From Symbiodinium natans (Eukaryota > Sar > Dinophyceae > Suessiales > Symbiodiniaceae): a stretch of DNA of 35,736 nt. The stretch is taken from NCBI GenBank assembly GCA_905221605.1, contig CAJNDS010002394.1:413183-448918 (forward strand). Direction: 5' to 3'. The notes beneath the pieces were generated by a model. The model was not told where the DNA came from, ran no database searches, and saw only the letters and a program-made list of their open reading frames with translations. Below, in pieces: positions 1 to 8,805 of this stretch; position 1 is the stretch's first letter, and each line of letters opens with the position of its first letter. Both the position numbers and the translations under genes were made by a program.

Positions 1-3
1 CGG

Positions 4-162
4 GGTTTAGGGTTTAGGGTTTAGGGTTTAGGGTTTAGGGTTTAGGGCTTTTGAGTGGACCTTCGGCTTTAGGGGGTGTTTGGGCAAACTGCTTCGAGCC
101 TGAGGTGTAGGGTTTAGGGTTTTGGGTGTAGGGTTTAGGGTTTAGGGTTTAGGGTTTAGGGC
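4..162 (+). repeat. TTTAGGG blocks at the window start
   Basis: Two TTTAGGG blocks (about 4-48 and 106-162) flank a 57-base unassigned segment. The first is nearly perfect. The second has TTTTGGG and TGTAGGG variants at its left end. Bases 163-355 show no recognisable feature. Confidence 0.95.
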
Positions 163-355
163 TCAGGATTAGTGAAGTACTTCTTGCTTTGTTTCCAAAG
201 GGCTGGTGGGAGTTAGGATATGGCAGTCTGGCATTGCAAAGGGCTAAAGTTCAGTCATGTACTCCCTTCACATCCTGGTGGCATGCCAGGCTGCGCAAGC
301 CTTTGTTTTTAGATCTTGTGTATCTTGATACTGCAGAACCCCACAAGCCCGCGTT

Positions 356-445
356 CCCCTAAACCCTAAAACCTAAACCCTAAACCCTAAACTCTAAACC
401 CTAAACCCTAAACCCTAAACCCTAAACCCTAAACCCTAACCCTAG
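356..445 (-). repeat. CCCTAAA block
   Basis: About twelve CCCTAAA units, opposite in orientation to the blocks on either side, with minor variants (CCTAAA, ACTCTAAA). The next segment (446-569) is followed directly by a TTTAGGG block. Confidence 0.96.
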
Positions 446-569
446 AAGTATCTGAGGCTACACGACACCCTACGGAGTGCCGAAGCTGCCACCCAGCGCT
501 TTAAACTCCACCCTCTGGAACCTTGTCCACTGGGTTTTCCTGAAGTCTACGACGAGCCCCGGCAGGCAG

Positions 570-861
570 TTAGGGTTTAGGGTTTAGGGTTTAGGGTTTT
601 GGGTTTTGGGTTTAGGGTTTAGGGTTTAGGGCCAGGTGCATGTAAACCCAACTGGAATGCGTGGAAAATCCGGCGCCATGGTAGCCAATCTCCTTACGCC
701 TCTTCGCATCAGAAGCCCAATGACATCTCTCGGTTCAGGGTTTCTCAAGGCAAAGTTGAGGGTAGGAATGCACTTGACCTGCTGACAGGTAGACCTAGGA
801 GCAGTTTCTAGGTTTAGGGTTTAGGGTTTAGGGTTTAGGATTTAGGGTTTAGGGTTTAGGG
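570..861 (+). repeat. Two TTTAGGG blocks with a 178-base spacer
   Basis: Blocks at 570-631 and 810-861 contain TTTTGGG and GATTTAGGG variants. The spacer (632-809) is open in one forward frame for its whole length. With six frames, an open stretch of about 60 codons is expected often enough by chance that I do not call it a gene. Confidence 0.95.
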
Positions 862-1135
862 CTAGGACTCAGAGTAGGCCCTTATTCCCTTCTTTTGAGC
901 ATTGAGGTTCCCTGAGAAATCCCCTCTAAACCAAAAAAGGGCACCCTTCTTATTCCTAGGTTACTCTTGGGTCTCGCTTTACTAGAGGAGCTGCTAGGAG
1001 TTGGGGGGAGGGGGGAATCGTATGTTGGGTTACAAGCATTGAACTTGGACTGGGCTGCTCGCTTGAGGGTGTTTGGCGCTTGGCGTATTCGAAGCCCCAT
1101 AAAGCACAATGTCATTGAAGCGACTCTAGACATAT

Positions 1136-1448
1136 AGGGTTTAGGGTTTAGGGTTTAGGGTTTAGGGTACCCCGAACCCTAGATCCTAAGCTCTTAGAAG
1201 CCAGCCGCCTTGAGATTTCTTAGGCAGCTGAATGCGCCGATCGCTGAGAAGATTTTCCAACAGCCTGAGACTTAGATCTTTAGGGTTTAGGGTTTAGGGT
1301 TTAGGGTTTAGGGTAGTGGTGGCAGGGCTTAGCTTAGGATGTGGCGTTGGTGTGCTCGGGGTTTAGGGCAAGGGATGTAGGAGCAGTTAGGGCTTGTGAG
1401 GTGTAGCGGTTAGGCCTTGAGGATGCAGGAGTTTAGGGTTTAGGGTTT
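1136..1448 (+). repeat. Three short TTTAGGG blocks
   Basis: Blocks at about 1136-1168, 1279-1314 and 1430-1448, all in the same orientation, are separated by about 110-base segments without recognisable content. The preceding segment, 862-1135, has a reverse-strand open frame but no recognisable domain. Confidence 0.93.
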
Positions 1449-1803
1449 TTGGGTGGAGTCTATAGGGAGTAGCCTTGGGACGCCTGGAAGCCCTAAAACT
1501 GGAGCTTGCTACAATCCAGTGGAGAGGCCTCCCAAGCCCACAAAAGCCTCAACCATACTTTTAGGAGTCGGAATAATTTAGAATAATATTCCCTTTTAGT
1601 CCCTTGACAAGTGCACTAAAAATAACCCCCAAGACCCTACTCTAATTATTTAGGCTCCTACATTACCTGGGGCTCGATATGCCTCCGATTTTGGAATTGC
1701 AGTCTTTTGGAGTCGTAGGTAAAGCTTCCCAATAGATCATGAGTTTAGGCCCACCAAAGCACTTCAAACCCTTGAGAAGAAAACAATGTCCCCGTTAGAC
1801 CTG
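1449..1803. other. Unassigned segment between telomeric blocks
   Basis: No credible gene. Around 1567-1580 it contains GAGTCGGAATAATT, which recurs as GGGTCGGAATAATT near 14758, so part of it may be an old dispersed repeat. The rest looks single-copy. Confidence 0.4.
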
Positions 1804-1820
1804 AAACCCTAAACCCTAAA

Positions 1821-1923
1821 TGGGTGGTTGTCAAAATTATGATCCCTTTTGGGGTACCCTAAATATTAGGTGCCGTATTATAATAGGGACCCAAAAAGGG
1901 ACCATAATTTTGACAACCACCCA
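1821..1923. repeat. Inverted-repeat element flanked by telomeric repeats
   Basis: Arms 1821-1854 and 1890-1923 (34 nt each, starting TGGGTGGTTGTCAAAATTAT) pair almost perfectly, with one G/A difference and one single-base shift in a homopolymer. The 35-base loop is AT-rich. CCCTAAA repeats abut the left arm directly and begin four bases past the right arm. It resembles a MITE or fold-back element. No transposase is present. Confidence 0.8.
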
Positions 1924-1926
1924 AAT

Positions 1927-2208
1927 CTTAAACCCTAAACCTCACTTTTGCCAGCAGCAAATCCTGCCGCCAGGCCCGCTGCAGAGCTGTTTCCGCCCTT
2001 GCCTGAGAATTTCTAGGGTTCAGGGTTTAGGGTTTAGGGTTCAGGGTTTAGGGTTTAGGGTTTAGGTTGGTCTCTTCAGGATTGAAGTGGAGTGCTTCGT
2101 CATATCTGCAGTGCACAGAGCCCGCAAACTCCGGGCCAAGTTCTTCAGGTTCTGAACGCAACCCTAAACCCTAAACACTGAACACTTAACCCGAAACCCT
2201 AAACCCAG
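1927..2208. repeat. Small telomeric blocks in mixed orientation
   Basis: A short CCCTAAA block (1927-1942), a TTTAGGG block with TTCAGGG variants (2014-2067) and a degenerate CCCTAAA block (2160-2208, with variants such as CACTGAA and CCCGAAA) lie within 280 bases. The TTTAGGG and CCCTAAA blocks face each other across about 90 bases. Confidence 0.9.
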
Positions 2209-2835
2209 AACACATTCTGAGGGTCTGTATCGCAGCACCCTGTCTAACCAACGATTGGCAGCTCCAAATTGCATTTCCCGTTGCATTTCCCGCCCGATGC
2301 CGTGGAACCGAAGTTTTTTGGAACCCAGGCATATTTTCTCTAACCCTAGAACGCATGTGGAAGAAGGGAAACGGGAAAAGAACAACGGGGTGTCCTTTAG
2401 TGGTGCCGTTTCGGGTTGGCTTTTCGCACCAGCTCTGCACGTCTTGTACTGAAAGCAGGTCATTCCTCGTATTCTTCCGGAAGGCTTAACGTTGCAAGCT
2501 CCTTACAAGGTCCAACTTCCGAAAGCTCTTCATGAGGGCCTTAATTCATAAAGACCCTACATGCGAATCCCATGTTAGCAAACGCAGCTTTCCGCCCGAT
2601 TCCATTTTGAGGCGCCGGTGGCTTTCGAGGATTCGGGCTTGCCGAAGCTGCCTCGCATCAGCGGCTGAATTTCTACTCGGTCGTTTCTGGGCCTTTGTCA
2701 ACGATTTCGGCTTGATTTCCGTCCGGAAAATGCTGGACGGTTTCTGCCTGTTTCTGGATTCCGTCATTTTCCGCTCCATCGCCGCCAATTTCCACTCGAT
2801 CGTGTCTGGGCAGTCCGGCATTTCCGCTCAATCGC
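2209..2835. other. Unassigned segment with a degenerate TTTCCG-rich internal pattern
   Basis: No recognised gene. From about 2585 to 2835 the motif TTTC followed by CG-rich bases recurs (for example TTTCCGCTCCATCGCC and TTTCCGCTCAATCGCC), suggesting an eroded tandem repeat. The open frames on both strands here follow from that composition and match no family I know. Confidence 0.35.
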
Positions 2836-2926
2836 CACCCAAACAAAAGAATCCTAAAATTGGGGTCACATACCATCCCTACTAAGGCATATGGACCATG
2901 ACCCCTTTTAGGTTCATTCGGTCCCG
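2836..2926. mobile_element. MITE-like element, CCTTGGGGACC family, diverged copy
   Basis: The left arm (around 2838-2866) pairs with the right arm (around 2892-2926), which ends in AGGTTCATTCGGTCCC. The interior has CCCTACTAAGG followed by TATGGACC, and the copy at 17427-17730 carries the same order of motifs. The termini are the most degraded of the family. Non-autonomous; no coding capacity. Confidence 0.6.
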
Positions 2927-2957
2927 AGAGCAGGCAGCAAACCCTAAACCCTAACCG

Positions 2958-2983
2958 CCCCCCCCCCCCCCCCCCCCCCCCCC
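2958..2983 (+). repeat. Poly-C tract (26 C)
   Basis: Twenty-six consecutive C, immediately after a short CCCTAAA block (2939-2955). A tract of the same length but opposite strand (26 G) lies at 20469-20494, also close to CCCTAAA repeats. Exact length is unreliable in most sequencing methods. Confidence 0.9.
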
Positions 2984-3540
2984 TGGGTCGTTCGGCCCGC
3001 CTCCCACAGCTCGAAGGCCGATAGCACCAACGATGTGACCGGTACTGCGGTTGTTTCTTTTGAGGTCGGGGACCCTTCGCCGCACCGTATCCCTGGGGCT
3101 GGCCTCAACCACTCAAGAAAACACGAAGTTCGAAGCCCCTATAGACTAGACCCCCTTGAAGTGGCCAACCTGGGAATTCACGAAGTGGATTTCCACGCGC
3201 TGCCGAGGGCAGGCGTGGGGGGTTTGTCGAATTGGCAGACGCCCACAAACTCGGAACGCGCCAAACACCCGTAGAATGAAATCCCTGAAGCCCAAAACCG
3301 CCCCGAACTTCCACTGAGGTCCCTGGCTGAGCTCAACGACCTCATCAGCTCTGCATCGACTTTCTGCACCCCAGCTCTTTATCTTGCCTGGGGGTTGTTC
3401 TCAATCCTCGTCCCTCTTGAGGTATTCGAAAGACTTGGGCATACTGAATGTCTTAAGGGGGGGCCATAACAAGAGTTTAGAAGAGCCCCATTTATAATGC
3501 GAGTCGAGCCAGCAGACGTCAAAGTCGTAGTAGCCCCAGC

Positions 3541-3690
3541 AGAAGTCGTGACCATCTAGTAGTAGCAGTCGTCGTCGTGGTGGTAGTGATAGTGGCAGTG
3601 GTAGAGTCGTAGTCGTCGTCGTCCTCCTCCTCCTCCTCCTCCTCCGCCTCCTCCTCCGTCGTCGTCCTCTGTCGTCGTCGTTGTTGTTGT
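3541..3690. repeat. Degenerate trinucleotide microsatellite (GTC/GTG/CTC)
   Basis: Runs of GTCGTC, GTGGTA and an uninterrupted stretch of CTC/TCC triplets, ending in GTTGTTGTT. All six frames translate to homopolymeric runs (Arg, Glu, Thr, Asp), so the overlapping open frames are best explained by the repeat. Confidence 0.85.
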
Positions 3691-3891
3691 AGGAGGCTAG
3701 TGACTTGGATATTGACGACATGCCTTTCTTGTTGTGGACGTGGCTGCCTGCCAAGGCGTCGCGCGGGCACGTGCAAGTCTTCTAAATGAACATATTGATG
3801 TTTTTTGCTGCTGTTGTTGCTGCGGCTGTTTTTGGGTCCCAACCAAAGCCATGGACTCATGCTGTGCCCACCACTCTTGCAGCAACGATGA

Positions 3892-4128
3892 CAAGCAAAA
3901 ACGGCTACTGTATTCTGCTTCAATGACCACAGCTGCAATGATGCAATGCCAAGGGAACCTATACGTGAATCATGTAGTTTTCTTGAAGGTGCCATGCCCT
4001 TGCAAATTCAAAGGGTCAACTGCTTTGGTTGCGCAAACGCTATGGTGTTACCTAGAGGTCCTGTTTGGGCAGCTGTTGAGCTGCGCTGCTCTGGTATTCA
4101 ATGCTTTTGTGGTTATGACTGGGAATAG
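3892..4128 (+). other. Possible cysteine-rich coding fragment (unrecognised)
   Basis: A 78-codon frame, closed by TAG at 4126-4128, opens after a TGA at 3889. It has ten cysteines, several in close pairs (for example CFGC and CSGIQCFCGYDW near its end), which is not typical of random translation. An in-frame ATG is at 3946. A polypyrimidine-plus-AG acceptor-like site lies just upstream (TCTTGCAG, around 3874-3881). The spacing matches no family I can name. It may be an exon fragment of a secreted or metal-binding protein, or chance. Confidence 0.2.
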
Positions 4129-4557
4129 GTCCCTCAGCGTCAGCCTACGCTAAACCACTTTTCTGCGTGAAGTGCACTAGACAGTATGGCAAAAACTACG
4201 AACCAGCAGGAAACACACACAACATGAGGGTCTGTTTCGTCGAACTGACCGCAGATGAGGGGTCGTTTGCCTTAGCCATGCCCGCCATCACCTATGCCTT
4301 TCCTCCTCACAGGCAGCCTCATCGCGGAAAGCCATGCCCTTCATGGCGATTTTCCCCCGGACTTCAACATCAACAACATCCGTCTCGGGCTGCTTCTTTG
4401 CATGTGGCTGCCCTGATGGCCATTTCAAAACGCCAAAAACAAGCTCGTTTGTCTAGGACAACCAGTTCAGTCTTGGCAAACCCAGAAAAGTCCTTGGAGG
4501 CTTTGTCGACTTGATGATTCCAAAGCCCTATAGTAGAATCCGGGTCTGCACAATCCT

Positions 4558-5089
4558 CCCTAAACCCTAAACCCTAAACCCTAAACCTCTAAACCTGAAG
4601 GCCGCCCTCCCAATCTATACAGTATTTCTTCGGGGCCCTATCCAGCTCAACCCAGAACCTCGAACCTACCGATAAAAAGCCTTCGGTTATCCGATCTGTT
4701 CCCAAAACGCCCCTCAGAACATACGAAAATCTACCAGTGAATCTACAGGTGCCCGTGCACGTAGTGGTCTTAGATCTACCTTGACGCCTATACTCTACAA
4801 AGCCCTAAGCCCTTAAACCCCCATAATGGCAGGTAGATATGGAGGCCCCAAATAAACAGTACTCCTACAACCCCTAGTCCCAGGCCCCGAAAAGGATCCC
4901 CTTAAGGGTTCTCAACAATGACCCAAGGGTAGTATAGGGTACTATTTGAGGGCTCTACTTTTTCGATCTTCTCAGACGTCTGGGTATGTACCGTATATAC
5001 CCTGTAAAATATACTCTACAAAACCCAAGGGCTAATACTTCAGAACTCTTTAAAGAAGGTAAGGGGCCATGTTCGGGGACCGCAGAAGT
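4558..5089. other. CCCTAAA block followed by an unassigned segment
   Basis: About five CCCTAAA units (4558-4595) are followed by about 490 bases with no gene. The segment has several short dyads typical of region A, such as GTAGTATAGGGTACTA near 4929, and alternating A- and C-rich stretches. Confidence 0.6.
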
Positions 5090-5165
5090 AAACCCTAAAC
5101 CCCAAACCCCAAACCCCAAACCCTAAACCCTAAACCCTAAACCCTAAACCCTAAACCCTAAACCC
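5090..5165 (-). repeat. CCCTAAA block with CCCCAAA variants
   Basis: Three CCCCAAA-type units at the left end lead into about seven CCCTAAA units. The block ends at a short coding-like segment (5170-5293), which is closed on its other side by TTTAGGG repeats. Confidence 0.95.
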
Positions 5166-5169
5166 ACAC

Positions 5170-5307
5170 TTCGTGGCAAGGCCGATGGTGCCGGACACGA
5201 CGGAGCAGATGGGACCTGAGTTCGGTTCCGACTCGTGGCCCTCCATCGAGCGGCTGGGCCAAGAAAGGCTGGAATGCGCCTTTGTTTCGGGGGGGTTTAG
5301 GGTTTAG
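5170..5307 (+). other. Possible coding fragment boxed by telomeric blocks
   Basis: Open frame over the whole inter-block segment, with an internal ATG at 5185. It translates to a hydrophilic, protein-like sequence including PEFGSDSWPSIERLGQERLE before running into TTTAGGG and stopping at TAG (5305-5307). It is only about 40 codons, so chance cannot be excluded. No family recognised. Confidence 0.2.
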
Positions 5308-5377
5308 GGTTTAGGGTTTAGGGTGTTTAGGGTTTAGGGTTTAGAGCTTAGGGTTTAGGGCTTATAGGGTTTAGGGT
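5294..5377 (+). repeat. TTTAGGG block with spacing variants
   Basis: TTTAGGG units with GTGTTTAGGG, TTTAGAGC and CTTATAGGG interruptions. Confidence 0.94.
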
Positions 5378-5464
5378 GGCTTGATATTTGTCCAGGGCGT
5401 CTACAGAGTTTGGAAGGCGCTTTCGGGTTTTGTTTGTCTTCGAGTTCGAGGCTTTCGGGCATGA

Positions 5465-5764
5465 GTTGGTCCTTCAGCTACTGTTCGCTTAAGAACCCCG
5501 GTGTCACAACTGGCACAAGCAGTGGCAGAATTGCCTCCAGACGCTCAACCGCTGTTCATGGTATTGGGAGTAAGGGACTACCAGCTGGGCTACACAAAGC
5601 CTCTTGCGGCAGCCACAGGGGCAGTCAAGGCATTTTTGCATGAAACGGATATTAATAGGGGAATTGCCCTCACTTCCCTCCCGGACCAGCACATGAAGAT
5701 TGGCAAGGACATGGCACGCGGGTACATGACCATGATGTCCATTCGGATGAGAACCAAACCCTAA
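5465..5764 (+). CDS. Possible exon or gene fragment, function unknown
   Basis: A frame open for 99 codons from 5465, ending in ACC AAA CCC TAA, where the stop is supplied by the first telomeric repeat. The first in-frame GTG is at 5501 and the first ATG at 5558, so no convincing start exists. An acceptor-like TCCTTCAG ends at 5477. The inferred protein is balanced and non-repetitive (for example LGVRDYQLGYTKPLAAATGA, then a Met-rich C-terminal part). Its composition is unlike the Ser/Leu/Arg-rich shadow frames of this window. I do not recognise the family. The reading is that an exon-like fragment was cut off by CCCTAAA. A 100-codon open frame in six frames is uncommon but not rare by chance. 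Confidence 0.33.
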   Translation, partial: VGPSATVRLRTPVSQLAQAVAELPPDAQPLFMVLGVRDYQLGYTKPLAAATGAVKAFLHETDINRGIALTSLPDQHMKIGKDMARGYMTMMSIRMRTKP

Positions 5765-5770
5765 ACCCTA

Positions 5771-6164
5771 GAGCCTATATTGCCCTTAGGAAGAATATAT
5801 ATGTTTTTTGAGGAGTTCTTAAGCAATTACTAGTCAAGCTTCATACTTTGCAACCACCGTCGCTAATGCTGGGTGGCTATGGTCTCTGCTGAGCGGGGTC
5901 TGTGGCTCCAAATGGCTTTTTTTGTTCCCCAAAGAGTAGCAGACAGGTTTCTGAGTTAAGTGCTTTTTGGGGACTTGGCAACCTCAGTTGCATCCTCCTA
6001 ACCCCGTCAAGACCCACCAAATGCTCATCAGCGCCTGCTGTTTCCCCAAAAAACTCTAAGCTCCCAAACCCCCGGCCCGAATACAAAGCCCTACAACCGT
6101 AAACCCCAAACCCTAAACCCCAAACCCTAAACCCTGAACCCTGAACCCTAAACCCTAAACCCCA
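5771..6164. other. Unassigned segment and CCCTAAA/CCCCAAA block
   Basis: Bases 5771-6099 contain no recognisable gene. Bases 6100-6164 are a CCCTAAA-family block mixing CCCTAAA, CCCCAAA and CCCTGAA units. Confidence 0.7.
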
Positions 6165-6264
6165 CACCCAGAGATCCGACCCAGGTCTTTTCTCTCACGC
6201 GGCGAAGCCCCGGTCTTCTTTGGGTTTGGCTCGACGCCTGCCTGGGACTATGGATCCTGATGTT

Positions 6265-6372
6265 GGGTTTAGGGTTTAGGGTTTACATGGGGGTTTAGGG
6301 TTTAGGGTTTAGGGTTTAGGGTTTAGGGTTTAGGGTTTAAGGAGGGGTTTAGGGTTTTAGGGTTTAGGGTTG
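6265..6372 (+). repeat. TTTAGGG block
   Basis: About twelve TTTAGGG units, interrupted near 6284-6294 (TTTACATGGGGG) and near 6338-6348 (TTTAAGGAGGGG). Confidence 0.95.
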
Positions 6373-6533
6373 AGAGTGATGTTGGGGTTACCTGTGGCTC
6401 CCAAACCCTAAAGTTGTAGGTTGCAACCCCTAAATAGAGGGCAGAACTTCCAACATTGTAGGTACATGGAGCCCCAGGCAGGGTTTAAGGCTTCGGGCTT
6501 TCTGCTGAGGACTGCGTTCTACATGCGTATTTC

Positions 6534-6644
6534 CCTTGGGAACGAAATGAACCCTTAAAGGGTTTATGGCTCTTCTACCTTAATGGGAATTGTAGTAGCA
6601 AGGGAATATGGCCCCAATTTCAGGGTTCCCTTGGTCCCCCAAGG
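6534..6644. mobile_element. MITE-like element, CCTTGGGGACC family, short form
   Basis: 111-bp element. The left end is CCTTGGGAACGAAATGAACC. The right end reads GGTTCCCTTGGTCCCCCAAG and is its inverted complement with few differences. Interior motifs CCTTAATGGGAA and GGGAATATGGCCCC are shared with the right half of 7074-7284, so the two are relatives. There is no coding capacity. Related copies lie at 2836, 7074, 8692, 15131, 15866, 17427 and 18484. Confidence 0.75.
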
Positions 6645-6758
6645 TCTGTCCCAATTCATCAGAAAGGCCTCACTTTGTCAGCCTGGTGGATGGTGGGCAG
6701 TCGGTGGGCCCGGGAGGGGGGGTGGGGGGGTGCAAAGAAGAGGCCCTGACACAGATGA

Positions 6759-7018
6759 CCCTAAGCCCTAAACCCTAAACCCTAAACCCTAAACCCTAAA
6801 CCCTAAACCCTAAGTGTTTCCAAGCCCAGGATGTGTTTTTTTAGCAACGAGCTCTGGAATCCGTCGGGAAAGCTAAGGATGATCTGCCAAAGCTCGAAGC
6901 TCCCAACCGTGCGCTTCAGATTCTGTAGTTGAAGCTTGAAACCCTAAACCCTAAACCCTAAACCCTAAACCCTAAACCCTAAACCCTAAAACCCTAAACC
7001 CTAAACCCTAAACCCCGA
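6759..7018 (-). repeat. Two CCCTAAA blocks
   Basis: Blocks at 6759-6813 and 6940-7018, about seven and eleven units, are separated by a 126-base unassigned segment. The second includes one CCCTAAAA octamer junction. A G-rich stretch (6711-6730) precedes the first block. Confidence 0.95.
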
Positions 7019-7073
7019 ACCTTTAAGCCTTTGAGGTTGAGGGTTTAGAGAGTACCAGGCCCGAGATTCCGTC

Positions 7074-7284
7074 GCACGAAATGAACCCTGCTAGGGTTAA
7101 TGGTTCTTAGACTTAGAAGCTGAGTGAGTACACTTTACACTTTTGGGGATACTATAATCCCCAAAAGAACTGAAAGTGTACACTTTTTCGGGGCTTCTGA
7201 ACTCAGCAACTAAGTATGCCTTAATGGGAAGTAAAGAAGTACGGGAATATGGCCCCATTTTTGGGGTTGATTTGGTCCCCAAGG
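7074..7284. mobile_element. MITE-like element with a nested hairpin insertion
   Basis: Left end around 7077 (GAAATGAACCC), right end TTGGTCCCCAAGG at 7272-7284. The right half matches 6534-6644 (CCTTAATGGGAA, then GGGAATATGGCCCC). The extra ~100 bases in the middle form their own inverted repeat: CTTTTGGGGAT pairs with ATCCCCAAAAG around 7140-7167, with further pairing outward (AGTGAGTACACTTT with AAAGTGTACACTTT). This is a hairpin inserted inside a hairpin. Confidence 0.65.
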
Positions 7285-7328
7285 AGGGTGCTGCTTTCAG
7301 GTTCTGGGTTCAGGGTTTTGGTTTACAT

Positions 7329-7434
7329 AGGGTTTAGGGTTAAGGGTTGAGGGTTTAGGATTTAGGATTTAATTCGGGTTTAGGGTTTAGGGTTTAGGGT
7401 TTAGGGCTTAGGTTTAGGGTTCAGGGTTTAGGGT
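7329..7434 (+). repeat. TTTAGGG block, degenerate
   Basis: TTTAGGG units with TTAAGGG, TTGAGGG, TTTAGGA and TTCAGGG variants and a break near 7369. Degeneracy suggests an older block than, for example, 15017-15111. Confidence 0.9.
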
Positions 7435-8002
7435 AACCCTACAGTGGTAGACAGTCTCCGAATTTACATGACCGAGTGTTGGGACCCGCGTAAGTTGGCG
7501 AGGCTTTAGCCTGCAGGATTTTTAAGGTTTTTTCTTTTTTAGGTTTCACGGTTTTATGAGGGTTTCGAGTTAAATCAGATTCCAGGATTTCGGATTTGTA
7601 GGAAATTTCGTGTGTTTTTTTCTCGAGGTTTTGGGGTTTGATCTCCCGACGAAAAGGTTTAGGGTTTAGGGTTTAGGGCTTAGGGTTTCAGAAGATTCTG
7701 CCTTGGGCCCCTAAGGTTGTACCCTTGGTCTTCGGGGCGGGGACCTTTTATCAAGATCCTTAAGGTCGTATACGGGCTTAGGGTTTAGGGTTGATCCCAA
7801 AGGAACCATGAAACCTTTGCAGGTAAACGGCTTGCGAGACGGGGAACCCGAACGATGGAACGGTTTCTCAGAAGCTACCACGAACAGGAGCTACACTAGC
7901 GCATTCAGGTAGCTTTCCTGCGCTAGAAACTCCTTCCCCTTAACGTACAAAGCCCCTAAACCCTAAACCTTCTAAACCCTAAACCCTAAACCCTAAAACC
8001 CC
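7435..8002. other. Unassigned segments with three short telomeric blocks
   Basis: TTTAGGG at 7657-7688 and 7774-7792, CCCTAAA at 7954-8002. The segment 7435-7656 is T-rich and contains no recognisable gene. Confidence 0.7.
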
Positions 8003-8143
8003 TCGAATAAGCCCAGAAATCCCCCAGGTTCATGACCCTCCTGAGCCTCCGCGCCCTGCGCCTCACGGGCCTGCGCGGAATCCTCTGCGCCTCCTGGTCC
8101 GACATGTCGGTGCCCGCCCTAAAGGGGGTCAGGGGGGGGGGGG

Positions 8144-8158
8144 GGTAGGGTTTAGGGT

Positions 8159-8190
<32 letters not shown>

Positions 8191-8217
8191 GGTTTAGGGT
8201 TTAGGGTTTAGGGTTGA
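8144..8217 (+). repeat. TTTAGGG block with a TTGAGGG sub-array
   Basis: Five consecutive TTGAGGG units (8158-8192) are bordered on both sides by TTTAGGG. A G-run (8132-8145) lies immediately upstream. Contiguous identical variants point to local tandem amplification, not random mutation of each unit. Confidence 0.93.
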
Positions 8218-8529
8218 GGAGAAGAGGTGGCATTGGGCTTTTGGGGTAGGGAGTTGTAGCGGTGTAGCGTGGGGTTTAGGGCATTGGGCTTAGGGATTCA
8301 AGGTTTAGGGCGTAATGATTTGATTCGCCATGTGTATTTGCAGGGAGTCTGGGGCGTAGGGTTGTGCGGTTTACACGACATGAGTAGTTCGTACGCTCGT
8401 GCTTTTGCAATCAGAGCCAACGTTGCGGCTGCGAATCTCCGGATGGAGGTCAGCATCTGTGACATACTCCTGCTTATGCCAGCGTCTACTCCCTGAATCG
8501 CTCAACCCCTCCTCAGCCCTAAACCCTAA
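8218..8529. other. Unassigned segment with a weak open frame
   Basis: A forward frame from 8269 closes at 8496 without recognisable domains. An acceptor-like TATTTGCAG ends at 8342. A short CCCTAAA remnant lies at 8515-8535. Nothing else can be supported. Confidence 0.3.
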
Positions 8530-8706
8530 CCCCTAGACCCGAAACCCGAAACACCCAAAGGACTCAGCCCAAAACCCAAGAAGCCCGAAGAAACACCACC
8601 CAACGCTGCCATGGAGGTGGACCTTGTGGATGGGGAGCCAGATGCAGAGGAGTGGGACAGCTTTGGGGACTTGGGGTTTTTTGAGGGCCTACATTTGGGG
8701 GACTAA
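8530..8706 (+). other. Possible short acidic coding fragment
   Basis: Frame open from a TAA at 8527 to a TAA at 8704-8706. An ATG at 8611 sits in a strong eukaryotic start context (GCCATGG). The translated end is acidic (EPDAEEWDSFGDL) and the part before the ATG is Pro/Lys-rich, largely because it reads through degenerate CCCGAAA repeats. The stop lies inside the next inverted-repeat element. No family recognised; likely chance or a small remnant. Confidence 0.15.
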
Positions 8707-8805
8707 GTGAACCGAAAAGTTTTATATTCCGTATACCTTCATAGGGGCTACAGTACTCTAGTCTAGGTATATCCCCCAATTTGAGGGTTCATCTGGTGTC
8801 CAAGG
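8692..8805. mobile_element. MITE-like element, CCTTGGGGACC family
   Basis: 114 bp. The left arm begins CATTTGGGGGACTAAGTGAA. The right arm ends GGTTCATCTGGTGTCCAAGG, an inverted match with a few substitutions. Inner arms (GTTTTATAT, and GTATATCCCCC) continue the pairing less well. No coding capacity. Confidence 0.6.

Larger units (their letters stand above)
2984..4557. other. Longest telomere-free segment of region A
   Basis: About 1.57 kb without telomeric repeats, the likeliest place in region A for a remnant of a real locus. It holds a triplet microsatellite (3541-3690) and a cysteine-rich open frame (3892-4128). Frames after 4167 are open for about 115 codons but have no recognisable domain. 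No intron-exon structure can be asserted. Confidence 0.4.

Noticed and set aside
446-811. Open frames filling the segments 446-569 and 632-809
   Set aside because: For 40-60 codons, at least one of six frames is open by chance in a large share of segments. Without homology or a start codon they cannot be called genes.
3401-3995. Reverse-strand frames of 117 and 158 codons
   Set aside because: They translate the triplet microsatellite at 3541-3690 into Arg, Glu, Asp and Thr runs; no domain is visible outside it.
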